From positions 174,226-238,225 of the forward strand of contig JAEZMV010000006.1 of assembly GCA_023414875.1 (NCBI GenBank): DNA of 64,000 nt, written 5' to 3'. The position numbers and the translations under genes are program-made. Of this stretch, positions 54,713 through 63,874 are shown piece after piece; positions within the stretch are counted from its first letter, which is position 1, and every line of letters starts with the position of its first letter. This DNA is from Bacillota bacterium. GTDB lineage: Bacteria; Bacillota; Clostridia; Lachnospirales; Lachnospiraceae. The notes under the pieces are model-generated. The model was not told where the DNA came from, did no database searches, and was given only the letters and a program-made list of their open reading frames with translations.

Positions 54713-55153
54713 TTAGGTTAATATATCCAGCAGTAAGCCTCTGATTTCATCGATCTTGTTAAGAATCAGCAGATGATCCTTTTCATCCTTTATTAATTCA
54801 GTTGCCAGTTCATCCAAGGTTTTATCTACCAGCTTAATCATAGTATAAACTCTGTGCCTGCCCTTTTTATCCAGAAAATTTTCTCTGGAAAACTTGTGGG
54901 AGCGGTTTACGATTTCATTCATAAACTCTTTAATTAATTCACGATAATACCTCATGTCCTTAACGTCCATGTGCTTCGCTATTTTTTTACCCTGAGCAGA
55001 AATTTCACCCAGCATGACATTAAGTCGATTCTGTAGATCCTGCTCCTCTATATGTGAAATCAACGTAAATTTAAAAGAACCATCTGTTTCTGGCACCGGT
55101 GCTTTTTGCTCTACCTGATTTATTGACTGCATTTGGTTCACCTTAATATCCAT
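54713..55153 (-). CDS. YaaR-family (DUF327) protein
   Basis: A 146-residue helical protein of the YaaR/DUF327 family, found next to holB in Firmicutes. The conserved part is the C-terminal half, with [20 protein letters not shown] and [20 protein letters not shown] near residues 75-115, and a C-terminal [13 protein letters not shown] at 55153 has GGAGG six bases upstream. The family's biochemical function is unknown. Confidence 0.88.
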   Translation of the reverse strand: MDIKVNQMQSINQVEQKAPVPETDGSFKFTLISHIEEQDLQNRLNVMLGEISAQGKKIAKHMDVKDMRYYRELIKEFMNEIVNRSHKFSRENFLDKKGRHRVYTMIKLVDKTLDELATELIKDEKDHLLILNKIDEIRGLLLDILT

Positions 55154-55232
55154 ATCCAACCTCCAGGAGAAAGTTCCTATAGAAACAATGCTTCTTTTCG
55201 CAACTTTGCATGTATAAGTATACCATATTCTA

Positions 55233-55829
55233 TCATTTGTTAACAGTAAAATTTTTGATGTCCTCTATTACCTCATAAAGACAGATATTAATATCGAGAT
55301 TCAGATATTTCTTTTGAATACCGTATTCTTTCAGTTTCTCTTCTGAGAAGTCTTCTTCATCGGCTAGGTAACGACGGCACATTTCTGCATATTTTGGCTG
55401 TTCCTGTTTTTGTTCTCTTTTAATTGCACGAAGCAATCGAATACCATCCTCTACTTCTATATAAATAGGCAACACACGGTCTCTTCCAAAGTATTCCCGT
55501 ATCTGTCCATAGGTCTCTAAGGTTCCTATCATCAAATAATCTGCTTCCTCAAGGTTTATTTGCCCGTCATTTACGGTAAAATAATGCCAGGTACCATGAA
55601 TAGTATTATAAGAACGGTGTTCGATGATTTTATTTTGTTTCTGCAACTCCCATAAGGTTTCCTCATCGACAAACCGATATTCAATACCGTCTTCTTCTGA
55701 CTTTCGGATGGGTCTGGTCGTATACATAACAGCTGTTCTTAACTGAAGCTCCTCCGCTTCCAGTAGTTTCTTATAAATTGTATCCTTTCCTGTAGCGCTT
55801 TTACCCATGACAATAAAAATTCTAGCCAT
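55233..55829 (-). CDS. Guanylate-kinase-like P-loop kinase
   Basis: Has a guanylate-kinase-type P-loop [10 protein letters not shown] at residue 8 and the [19 protein letters not shown] nucleotide-binding stretch near 37. The GMP-binding part [14 protein letters not shown] near 70 matches the guanylate kinase family. The 198-residue length is normal. It lies where B. subtilis has tmk (thymidylate kinase). It might be a second guanylate kinase or a nucleotide kinase of other specificity. Confidence 0.75.
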   Translation of the reverse strand: MARIFIVMGKSATGKDTIYKKLLEAEELQLRTAVMYTTRPIRKSEEDGIEYRFVDEETLWELQKQNKIIEHRSYNTIHGTWHYFTVNDGQINLEEADYLMIGTLETYGQIREYFGRDRVLPIYIEVEDGIRLLRAIKREQKQEQPKYAEMCRRYLADEEDFSEEKLKEYGIQKKYLNLDINICLYEVIEDIKNFTVNK

Positions 55830-55877
55830 TACTTCATCCTTTCCGAACTTGCTTTTACCATCTAATTTTGACCCAGA

Positions 55878-57299
55878 TTAGTCACAAATCACTTCAATTT
55901 CATCATTATTCCTGCCACAGAGGCCGGTTATGGAAATACCCAACTGCTGTACCTTGCAGATATACTCTATCATTTCTCTTTCAATTGCTTCTCCGGGTAC
56001 CAAAAGAGGTGAACCTGGAGGAAACATACAGATAAATGTTCCGGATATTCTTCCGTTGCTTTGTTCTAGCTTTACAAGCTCCATCTTCGATTCTACAGCT
56101 GCCTGTGGGGGGATAAACTGAACCGGTTTTATATTTTTCTCCAGCCGGTCAGGTATTTTCGTACCGGATAACCTCAACTCATCGTCGATGGAACGCAGTG
56201 CTTTGGCTAAACGGTCAAAACCTTCTCCGGTATCGCAGATACTGGTCATGCCAAGAACGTACTCCGGCGCTTCCATCTCCATTATAATATGATACTGTTC
56301 TCTGAGTCTTTTCTGTAGTTGATGACCCGAGATTTGGTTGTTTTGAAGTACTATCGTTATTTTAGAAGGATCCAAATCATATACCCCGTTTGTTCCAAGG
56401 ACGGAATGATCCATAAGCTTCATCCCTCTTAAGTTCTCCAGCGATCGGTAAAAATCCATTAACCTCCTGTAATATGCATCAAACAATGGATAAGCATTAT
56501 CCTCCAATAAACTGATACAGCGATCAATCCCTGCCATCAGAAGGTAGGAGGGGCTGCTGCTTTGGTAAATGGAAAGATATTTTTTTATCTTATGATCAAG
56601 TTCAGGCACATTGGAATGAAGGATGGCTGTTTGTGTAAAAGCCGGAAGTGTCTTATGAAGACTGTGAACAACAAGATCTGCACCTAATGTAACTGCACTT
56701 TGCGGAAATGCTTCATGAAATCCAAAATGTGCTCCGTGCGCCTCATCCACCAACAAAAGCGCATGGTGACGGTGAACCACTTCAGCTATCTCCTTAATAT
56801 TTGAAACAATACCCTCATAAGTAGGAGAAGTGATTACCACCAGGGATATCTTTTTGTTATTTATCAACGCTTTTTCTATTTCGCAAGCAGAAATTCCACC
56901 GTTAACCGGATAATCCGTTAACTTCGGTGGATAACAATAGATTGGTTTTAGCCCCATTAGTATTGCACCGTGATATACTGATTTATGCGAATTTCTGGCA
57001 ACCAGCACCGTGTCCTCTCTGGTTACCGCCGCGGATATACCGGCAAGTATGCCACAAGTGCTTCCATTTACAAGAAGATATGAGTTCTTCGCTCCATACA
57101 GACGGCTTGTACGTTCTGAGAGTCTTCGTAATACCCCTTCCGCTTGATGCAGATTATCAAAGCCTTCAATTTCGGTGATATCAAGCCCGTATGGATTCGT
57201 AATCTGCAGTAGCTTCGTATTGCGTTTATGTCCTGGCATATGCATGGGATAATAATCTTCTCTATTAAGTGCTACTAATTTATCATACAAGTTATCCAA
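55878..57299 (-). CDS. Aminotransferase-fold Orn/Lys/Arg decarboxylase
   Basis: PLP-dependent decarboxylase of the fold-type I family (YaaO/SpeA type). PMHMPGHKRN near residue 18, VNGSTCGILAGISAAV near 77, VDEAHGAHFGFHE near 182, and the PLP-lysine motif HSLHKTLPAFTQTA near 215 are visible. It would make agmatine, cadaverine or putrescine; the exact substrate cannot be told. The start codon is TTG at 57299 with AAAGG upstream. First gene of the holB-type run, corresponding to yaaO. Confidence 0.9.
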   Translation of the reverse strand: MDNLYDKLVALNREDYYPMHMPGHKRNTKLLQITNPYGLDITEIEGFDNLHQAEGVLRRLSERTSRLYGAKNSYLLVNGSTCGILAGISAAVTREDTVLVARNSHKSVYHGAILMGLKPIYCYPPKLTDYPVNGGISACEIEKALINNKKISLVVITSPTYEGIVSNIKEIAEVVHRHHALLLVDEAHGAHFGFHEAFPQSAVTLGADLVVHSLHKTLPAFTQTAILHSNVPELDHKIKKYLSIYQSSSPSYLLMAGIDRCISLLEDNAYPLFDAYYRRLMDFYRSLENLRGMKLMDHSVLGTNGVYDLDPSKITIVLQNNQISGHQLQKRLREQYHIIMEMEAPEYVLGMTSICDTGEGFDRLAKALRSIDDELRLSGTKIPDRLEKNIKPVQFIPPQAAVESKMELVKLEQSNGRISGTFICMFPPGSPLLVPGEAIEREMIEYICKVQQLGISITGLCGRNNDEIEVICD

Positions 57300-57317
57300 T
57301 TGATATCATACCTTTCG

Positions 57318-59249
57318 CTATTTCTCTTCTTTTTCTCTGAATTCGCTGCGTTGCTTCAACCGGAATGTTTCCTTTTCATACTTTTGCTGATACATCTTTG
57401 CATCTACAACAATTAGGCAATCCTCAATTGATATAAATTTGTTCGGATTAATAATACTCCATCCGTAGCTGACATAAACCTTATATTCGTTACCCGCTTC
57501 GTTATTAAAGCGATCTATATGCTTCTCGAACTTCTCAAGAAAATTATCCATCTTCTTTTGATTATAATCCACGCCTATTACTACAAACTCATCGCCTCCG
57601 ATACGCATACAAATCTCGTCATCCTCTGCTGCGTATTTCAATGCTTCTGCGACTACTTTTATTGCAATATCACCACAGGCATGTCCAAAGTTGTCATTGA
57701 TATACTTCAGCTTATCCATATCCGCAGTAAATACCATCAGTTTACTGTTCTCTTCGATACATTGTCTCAAATACTTCTGGCCTAGTATCGTAAGTGCTCT
57801 TCGGTTATACAAATCTGTCAGTTCATCCTTAATATACATATCCTCCAGCTTATATACCAGACGGTTTAACTCATTATGTATCCGAATGTTCTCCAGAGCG
57901 TTGCACACATTAATCAGCCATCCAAGATACGATGGTTTATGCACATGATTACCGGTAAAACTGATTGCTGTGTATCCAAAACAAATCTCCTGGTAATGTA
58001 ATATATTAAAAAAGAAAACCTGAGGCTCAGGGTCCTTGTGAACCGGCGGAAGTAAGCTTGATTTCAAAAATTCTGTTTTATCAAGCCACTCTCCTTTTCG
58101 GATACCGATTTCCATAATCATATGCTCCATGTCCGGCTTCTCTTCCATACTATCAGTATTTAAAAAACACCAGTTCTTATTAAGACACATATAAAAGCTT
58201 GATAAACCCTCATTGCTGTAAACTAAAGAGGACAGCTTATGATCCAGTTCCTCAATTGTCTCTATATTCGTTAATTCTACTGACATAAATGCATTATTTG
58301 AAATCGCTTTATCTTTTTCTTCTAGCTCATTTATGATGAGATTCCGATGCTCCGGTATCTCATCTTCTATAATAGTCAATTTGCAACCACAGGATTCACG
58401 TATTTTTGTAACCGCATTAATATAAGTATTCTTTTCTTGAGGAATTCCTTGGTTGTGATTATGAATAACATCGACGGCTTCTTTTCCAATTCCATAAAAA
58501 GGAATGGAAGCCGTTGTAATTGAGGGGCTGTAGTTTTCCGCAATCATAATATTATCACAACCGGATACCGCAATGTCTTCCGGTACAGAGATACCTCTTT
58601 CCGTCAATTCATTAATCAAGGCTATTGCCATGAAGTCATTGCCGCAAATAATTGCTTCGGGGTGATTATTCGGATCAGACAGCCACTTCTTAACTGCATC
58701 CTTACTCTTGAACTTCCAGAAATCACCGTAATAAATGCTATCCTCATTGAAAGGAATATTATATTGTGTAAGAATCCTTTTATAGGAAGCCAGACGGGCG
58801 TTGGATGCCGGATTATCCACGGGACCGGCCAGGAAATTTATTTTTCTAAATCCATGCTTTTCGATGAAATGTCGGATGATTTCCTCCAATACCAAATCAT
58901 CATTAATTAATATGTTATAAAATTCATCTATTTTCTGACGAATGCTTATAACCGGGCATTTACTGAATTTTTTGATATTATCCCTGATTTTTTGCTCAAA
59001 GCCTTCTACGTACATAGTATCCGGCATTAAAATAATCCCATCAAAATCTTCGTATTTTGGCAAATCAGCAACACTATTCTCACCAATTTCATATTGCTTT
59101 TCACCATAACCCATATAATTTGTAAAGAAAGCAACATTATATCCTAGTTCTTTTGCTCTTTCACAAATTCCTCTGCTTACTTTATCCTGATATTCCAGAT
59201 GAATCTGAGTAACATAAACTCCAATTGTTTTTCTTCCATTTCCAAACAT
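57318..59249 (-). CDS. LacI-type ligand-binding domain fused to GGDEF diguanylate cyclase
   Basis: Three parts over 643 residues. Residues 8-285 form a LacI/periplasmic-binding-type domain (KTIGVYVTQIHLEYQDKVSR, and ERGISVPEDIAVSGCDN near 215), with no DNA-binding helix and no signal peptide, so it is probably cytoplasmic. Residues 300-470 are a linker domain of unknown fold. The last 165 residues are GGDEF, with DELTDLYNRRAL near 487 and RIGGDEFVVIG near 573; the RxxD inhibitory site is not conserved. It probably makes cyclic di-GMP in response to a small ligand. Paralogue of the next gene. Confidence 0.85.
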   Translation of the reverse strand: MFGNGRKTIGVYVTQIHLEYQDKVSRGICERAKELGYNVAFFTNYMGYGEKQYEIGENSVADLPKYEDFDGIILMPDTMYVEGFEQKIRDNIKKFSKCPVISIRQKIDEFYNILINDDLVLEEIIRHFIEKHGFRKINFLAGPVDNPASNARLASYKRILTQYNIPFNEDSIYYGDFWKFKSKDAVKKWLSDPNNHPEAIICGNDFMAIALINELTERGISVPEDIAVSGCDNIMIAENYSPSITTASIPFYGIGKEAVDVIHNHNQGIPQEKNTYINAVTKIRESCGCKLTIIEDEIPEHRNLIINELEEKDKAISNNAFMSVELTNIETIEELDHKLSSLVYSNEGLSSFYMCLNKNWCFLNTDSMEEKPDMEHMIMEIGIRKGEWLDKTEFLKSSLLPPVHKDPEPQVFFFNILHYQEICFGYTAISFTGNHVHKPSYLGWLINVCNALENIRIHNELNRLVYKLEDMYIKDELTDLYNRRALTILGQKYLRQCIEENSKLMVFTADMDKLKYINDNFGHACGDIAIKVVAEALKYAAEDDEICMRIGGDEFVVIGVDYNQKKMDNFLEKFEKHIDRFNNEAGNEYKVYVSYGWSIINPNKFISIEDCLIVVDAKMYQQKYEKETFRLKQRSEFREKEEK

Positions 59250-59432
59250 TGTTTAATATCCCGCCTTTTTTGGGTATGTCCTCTTAATTTATAGATATCT
59301 GTCATTTTTTCTTATAATATTACTATATAACAAGTTCTTATGAAAAACAAGTTTCACATAGATTCATTACTTAAAGTATTGTTACTGTTTAGCCTACCAC
59401 TTTCTAAGAAAAATTTCACGCAAAACATATAA

Positions 59433-59520
59433 AACCCCTATCTAAATTCATATGCTCCCTTAACTTAAGCAGTTACAATAACCGTTTAAATTAAGGGAGC
59501 ATATCGATGGAATAGGGGTT
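59433..59520 (-). terminator. Long hairpin after the second GGDEF gene
   Basis: A two-part inverted repeat, AACCCCTAT with ATAGGGGTT outside and ATATGCTCCCTTAA with its complement inside. On the minus strand TTTTATAT follows. It lies directly after the stop codon at 59522. Confidence 0.75.
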
Positions 59521-59521
59521 C

Positions 59522-61435
59522 TTAACATACAAGATTCTCTTTGATACGTTTTGCTTCTTTTTCATACTTTTGTTGATACATTAGAGTATCTGCCGCACTT
59601 AAGCAGCTTTCTATGGTTGTATCTATATCCGGTAGAATCAAATTATAGCCATAGCTTACATAAACACTAAATCCATATTCATTTATAAAATTAAATTTAT
59701 TTAGTTCTTCTACGAAAATGTTTACAAATTTCGACATCTTTGTTTCATCATAATCTATACCGATAGCCATGAACTCGTCACCACCAAGCCGGATGCAAAT
59801 CTCATCATCATCTGCAGCATATTGAAGTGCATTCGCAACCACCCTTAATGCAATATCGCCATGGTGGTGGCCAAACTTGTCATTAATGTATTTCAACTTG
59901 TCCATATCTGCTGTAAAGATCATTAACTTTGATTGTTCCTCTACGCATTGTCTAAGATACTTAAGCCCTAAGGATTCCAATACACGCCTATTATATAAAT
60001 CTGTTAGATCATCCCGAATTGACATGTCCTCCAGCTTATATACAAGTCTGTTCATCTCTCCATGAATACGTACATTTTCAAGTGCATTACTTACATTGCT
60101 TAACCACGTTTGAAAGGTCTTTTTGTAAGTCTGTACTTGACTAAAGCTAATTCCTACATATCCAAAGCCATGCTCCTGGTGATGTAATAGTGCAAAATAA
60201 TAGGCCATTGGCTGATCCTCGGCCAGCAAATCAGGTATTAACTCTTTCTTGGAACATTTTACCTTGGTATATCCAATTCGATTCTTAAAACCTATTTCCA
60301 TCATAACATCATCATTATCAATGACATGTTCCACTTCCCCATCCGCATGGTAATAATCCCAGTTCTTCTGTAGGCACATGCAAAAATGAGTAAAATTTTG
60401 ATTTTCAAAAACATAAGTCCATATTTTATCGACCACTTGCTCCAGCTTTGTAAGACCTGTTAAATCCGCAGACATATAAGAATTCCGATAAATCTCGTTC
60501 TCTAAGTTTTCCCTTGCAAGAATATGGTTCCTCCTGCGCTCATTGCTTTCATGATACCAATTTCTTTTACACCCACAGGAAGCCCTATAAATGGTTGTAG
60601 TTTTTATGTAAGAGGTTTGAGCTTGCTTAATTCCCTGATTATGTTTATGAATCTTCTCAACTGCTTCAACACCCATTTCATATGCGGGCATCCTTGCTGT
60701 AGTAATTGATGGACTATATTCTGCGGCATCCTCTAAATCATCACAACCGGTAACAGCTATTTGATCCGGTACCGCTATCCCTCTTGCCGCCAATGCCCGG
60801 CAAACGGTAATCGCCATGATATCATTAGCGCAAATTATTGCTTGAGGTTCCTCCAGAGAACTATTTAACCAGAAGTCAACTGCAGGTGCACCAGCAAGAC
60901 GCCATAAATCTCCATAATAAATTCTATCTTCTTCTATCGGTATCTTATACTCCGTTAATATCCTTTTATAGGACTCCAGTCTCCTATCGGTATCAATAAA
61001 GCCCTTTGGACCGGATAAAAAATTAATCCTTGTATAACCGTGAATTTCAATAAAGTGCCTAATAATCTCCTCCAACACTATATTATCATCAATTATTACA
61101 TTATAGTAATCTGTCATCTCTTTACGGACACATACCACCGGGCAATGGCATCTGTTTTTTATGTTTTCTCTATATCGCTCTACTAAACTTTGAATAGCCA
61201 TTACATCAGGAGTAATAATTACTCCATCCAGTTCTTCATAACTTGGAAGATCCGTGATCTGAAGTTCACCCATATCATAGGCCTTTTGACCAAAACCGCC
61301 AAAATTAGTAAAGAAAGCTACGTTGTAATCTAACTCCTTAGCTTTCGTAATGATACCTCTACTAACGGTATCCTGATATTCTTCATTTACCTGCGATATA
61401 AATACACCTATTGTTTTTTTGCTATTTGCAAACAC
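59522..61435 (-). CDS. LacI-type ligand-binding domain fused to GGDEF diguanylate cyclase (paralogue)
   Basis: A 637-residue paralogue of the previous gene with the same order of parts: LacI-type domain (KTIGVFISQVNEEYQDTVSR at residue 6; RGIAVPDQIAVTGCDD near 210), linker (300-465) and GGDEF, with DDLTDLYNRRVLESLG near 482 and RLGGDEFMAIG near 567. As in its paralogue, the helix-turn-helix of true LacI repressors is missing and no membrane segment exists. The tandem arrangement suggests duplication followed by divergence toward different ligands (inference). A long terminator hairpin follows it, so the two genes can be expressed separately. Confidence 0.85.
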   Translation of the reverse strand: MFANSKKTIGVFISQVNEEYQDTVSRGIITKAKELDYNVAFFTNFGGFGQKAYDMGELQITDLPSYEELDGVIITPDVMAIQSLVERYRENIKNRCHCPVVCVRKEMTDYYNVIIDDNIVLEEIIRHFIEIHGYTRINFLSGPKGFIDTDRRLESYKRILTEYKIPIEEDRIYYGDLWRLAGAPAVDFWLNSSLEEPQAIICANDIMAITVCRALAARGIAVPDQIAVTGCDDLEDAAEYSPSITTARMPAYEMGVEAVEKIHKHNQGIKQAQTSYIKTTTIYRASCGCKRNWYHESNERRRNHILARENLENEIYRNSYMSADLTGLTKLEQVVDKIWTYVFENQNFTHFCMCLQKNWDYYHADGEVEHVIDNDDVMMEIGFKNRIGYTKVKCSKKELIPDLLAEDQPMAYYFALLHHQEHGFGYVGISFSQVQTYKKTFQTWLSNVSNALENVRIHGEMNRLVYKLEDMSIRDDLTDLYNRRVLESLGLKYLRQCVEEQSKLMIFTADMDKLKYINDKFGHHHGDIALRVVANALQYAADDDEICIRLGGDEFMAIGIDYDETKMSKFVNIFVEELNKFNFINEYGFSVYVSYGYNLILPDIDTTIESCLSAADTLMYQQKYEKEAKRIKENLVC

Positions 61436-61710
61436 TTATTTTCCCCCGATTCAAAGTGAAAGAAATTTTATAATAAACTTAAAATTTGTGTTGTATTTTA
61501 ATAATAATATATACTATTTCTATAAGAAAAACAATATTTCTAAGAGCTTTTTAATCTAAAATCGTATATTTTTTCAAATATATGTTGAAAAATGTTGCTG
61601 AAGCCTCTCAATAGCACCTGCAAACCATAATCAGTTAAGAGAAACTGCGAACTTCGGTTCTCTTTGCGGCGATATTTAATATGTAATAGGACCCCGTTTT
61701 CTATAAAATA
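61436..61710. other. Intergenic region between the GGDEF paralogue and the zinc-ribbon gene
   Basis: Very AT-rich, with a 7-8-bp hairpin (AAGAGAAA/TTCTCTT, about 61635-61665) around an inner CGAACTTCG stem. The rest probably includes the promoter of the GGDEF gene. No gene is supported. Confidence 0.35.
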
Positions 61711-61750
61711 AAACTTCGGATATCAGAAGTTTAATTGCTGATATCCGATG
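61711..61750 (-). terminator. Terminator of the zinc-ribbon gene
   Basis: CGGATATCAG (61717-61726) pairs with CTGATATCCG (61738-61747). On the minus strand TTTTATTTTAT follows. Confidence 0.85.
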
Positions 61751-61996
61751 TTAGTGCTTATCAAGGACTCCGTTTAATAAATGATATGGATATTGGGTTT
61801 TACAATGATTGCATTCCACATAAGTGCGGGTATCCTTTTGTTCCCTATTATCGTATAGAAAGGATAAAAATTCTTCCGTGTTTTTTGTCCCCGGTGCATC
61901 ATTATCAATTACATAAGAGTAAACATAACTAGCCTCATAGCGCAGGGTCAGCTCATTGCCATTACAAATCGGGCATTGATACGATTTATTTTTCAT
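61751..61996 (-). CDS. Small zinc-ribbon-like protein, unknown function
   Basis: An 81-residue protein with two Cys pairs, CPICNG near residue 8 and CNHCKTQYP near 63, the layout of a zinc ribbon. The middle is polar and acidic. No helix-turn-helix or membrane segment. ATG at 61996 is preferred over GTG at 62017. The gene has its own terminator and lies 110 bases after the RelA/SpoT-domain operon, in the same direction. Function unknown. Confidence 0.65.
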   Translation of the reverse strand: MKNKSYQCPICNGNELTLRYEASYVYSYVIDNDAPGTKNTEEFLSFLYDNREQKDTRTYVECNHCKTQYPYHLLNGVLDKH

Positions 61997-62106
61997 TCCT
62001 GTCAGATCCTCTTTCACATAATTATCACAAGCTTACACTAATAAACATCATAACCTGAACTATGTGAAACTATTCATGATTTTCTACTGTAATCCATATA
62101 CAATCA

Positions 62107-62667
62107 TTAATTTTGATAATCCTCGGAATATTGAATTGCTTTCCCTGCTTTAAAAGCAAATAATATAGTTTCAATAGCCTGTGCGGTTATAACTCTGTAT
62201 TGGAGAAAATACATCATATTATCAACAAAGTCTATGTAATCGGATTTCTTTTCATCTAAAATCAAGGTAGAAATATTCTCATTATTGAGGCATCGAAGAA
62301 GGTATCCTGTAACGAACCTCTCATTTACAAAGGTTAAATTATAATCCTCCAAATTATCTTTTATAATCATCAGGGGCTTTCTTTTAATCAGCCAAAATGC
62401 CGTGTAAGAGTAGATCTTCGTTGTGCTGATCCTCTCAATACCGTGAAACTGCTTCAATCGGTCGATATCTACGAAATAGTCAATAATCATCTGGTTTAAC
62501 GCATTTCTTGAAATAATTACATTTTCCTCATAATGATGTCTCTGAATAAACTCCGTCATATAATCCCATAGAGTGGCGTAGCGGTTATTAATCCGATCTT
62601 CACCAAAAGTATCTATCAGATATTGATATGTTTTACTGTTAAAGTTCTTATAATTATAATTGTCCAT
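62107..62667 (-). CDS. Third gene of the RelA/SpoT-domain operon, hypothetical, 186 aa
   Basis: No family recognised. The product is soluble, with mixed helix and an abundance of Asn, Tyr and Ile. No catalytic motif, membrane segment or DNA-binding helix is obvious. The start overlaps the end of the 73-aa gene by 14 bases, so it is translated with that gene and with the RelA/SpoT-domain gene. The AT-rich composition resembles its two upstream partners more than the housekeeping genes. No function is proposed. Confidence 0.7.
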   Translation of the reverse strand: MDNYNYKNFNSKTYQYLIDTFGEDRINNRYATLWDYMTEFIQRHHYEENVIISRNALNQMIIDYFVDIDRLKQFHGIERISTTKIYSYTAFWLIKRKPLMIIKDNLEDYNLTFVNERFVTGYLLRCLNNENISTLILDEKKSDYIDFVDNMMYFLQYRVITAQAIETILFAFKAGKAIQYSEDYQN

Positions 62668-62875
62668 TATAAGCCACCTTCCTATCTTCTACATAATTAA
62701 AATACGACATTGTTTTCAGATATTTCTTATAATTCGTTAAATCAATGTTTTCATTTTCCGCTGTATAGTCCTCGTAATTGTTGGGAAGTACATGCTTAGA
62801 CAGGGTTCCGTTCTTAATTGCCGTGATAAACTCCTGCGCTGCCTGCTCTGCTTCCGAACTATGTTGGTACTTCAT
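62654..62875 (-). CDS. Second gene of the RelA/SpoT-domain operon, hypothetical, 73 aa
   Basis: Small polar protein without a recognised family. The ATG at 62875 has GGAGG nine bases upstream; an alternative ATG at 62881 is too close to it. It begins about 24 bases after the RelA/SpoT-domain gene and overlaps the next gene by 14 bases. Its size and position fit an antitoxin or small accessory protein, but this is inference from context alone. Confidence 0.65.
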   Translation of the reverse strand: MKYQHSSEAEQAAQEFITAIKNGTLSKHVLPNNYEDYTAENENIDLTNYKKYLKTMSYFNYVEDRKVAYNGQL

Positions 62876-62898
62876 ATACATACTCCTCCTTGCTTTAT

Positions 62899-63852
62899 CT
62901 AATATAAATCATTAATATCTCCGACTGATTTTGAGGTTACGCTCCGGCTATGGAGATTATCAAACCTGCGGCTGCCCGGCAGCCCCGTCTGAAGCTTATC
63001 CAGTTTCTCTGATATGGACTTTTTATTCTCTGTTCGATCATTAGGGACAGAAAAGATGGATTCATCATAATAATCATGCATAAACATACTTAACTCGTCC
63101 GCTATCTCAGCCACCTTACTTAGTAAATTAGAGGTTCGGTTCAATACCAGTTTTTTATTTCCTGCGTAAAGCTTATAAACAAAATCATGGTCATTTTCAC
63201 TCCATGCCTCGTCAAACAGTGTTCTGACCTGAAGCTCAATATACGTTCCATAATAGTTTATGATATAGTGGTTACTGCTATATCCCGGATTATTTTTTTC
63301 GAAATCAAAGGTATCTCGTCCCTTAAGCTCATAGCATTTTGTATTTTCCTCATAACGATAAAATACCTTTGGACGCTCTGCCAGAAAGGGTTCCTCCCCA
63401 TCGCCTACATAGTCCTGAATTCGATTCTTAACATACCGTTCGGTTCCTTTAAAGTATAAATGCCAAACCAAGTCATGAATTTCCTCCCATTGATAACGAT
63501 GTCGAAGCAGGATTCTGGCTCCCAGCAAATCCATAATTACCTTCCCATAGGTATCCTTTGTTATGTTGGTATAATCCATATCTGTAAAGTCACTACATTT
63601 TTTATTGATAATCTTAACAATCAGGCTCTCGGGAGATTTGATACGGTATCGTATGGAATGCATCGCTGATGGAGTACCGAATTCTTCGATAAACTGATTG
63701 ACCTTCTTTTTTAGAATACCCTTTTTTAGCTTTCTTTCATAATCCTCATAAATTTCTCTCATTGCATCCCAAAGACCGGGATCATATTTCTCTAACTCCT
63801 TAAACTTATCAGTTATTTTGTTCCTTTGAAGGAAACTCTCTTTGCTCTCCAT
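62899..63852 (-). CDS. RelA/SpoT-domain protein (possible small alarmone synthetase)
   Basis: A 317-residue protein with a (p)ppGpp synthetase-type fold. MDLLGARILLRHRYQWEEIH near residue 115, GYSSNHYIINYYGTYIELQV near 210 (with the catalytic-type ELQVRT) and AWSENDHDFVYKLY follow the family pattern. The Asp usually found about eight residues after the DLxGxR motif appears as Gln or Glu, so synthesis activity is uncertain. No hydrolase domain or TGS domain. ATG at 63852 (AAGGGATGAG upstream) is preferred over 63912, which would lie in the intron. First gene of a three-gene operon. Confidence 0.75.
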   Translation of the reverse strand: MESKESFLQRNKITDKFKELEKYDPGLWDAMREIYEDYERKLKKGILKKKVNQFIEEFGTPSAMHSIRYRIKSPESLIVKIINKKCSDFTDMDYTNITKDTYGKVIMDLLGARILLRHRYQWEEIHDLVWHLYFKGTERYVKNRIQDYVGDGEEPFLAERPKVFYRYEENTKCYELKGRDTFDFEKNNPGYSSNHYIINYYGTYIELQVRTLFDEAWSENDHDFVYKLYAGNKKLVLNRTSNLLSKVAEIADELSMFMHDYYDESIFSVPNDRTENKKSISEKLDKLQTGLPGSRRFDNLHSRSVTSKSVGDINDLY

Positions 63853-63874
63853 CCACTCATCCCTTTCGTGCTTA

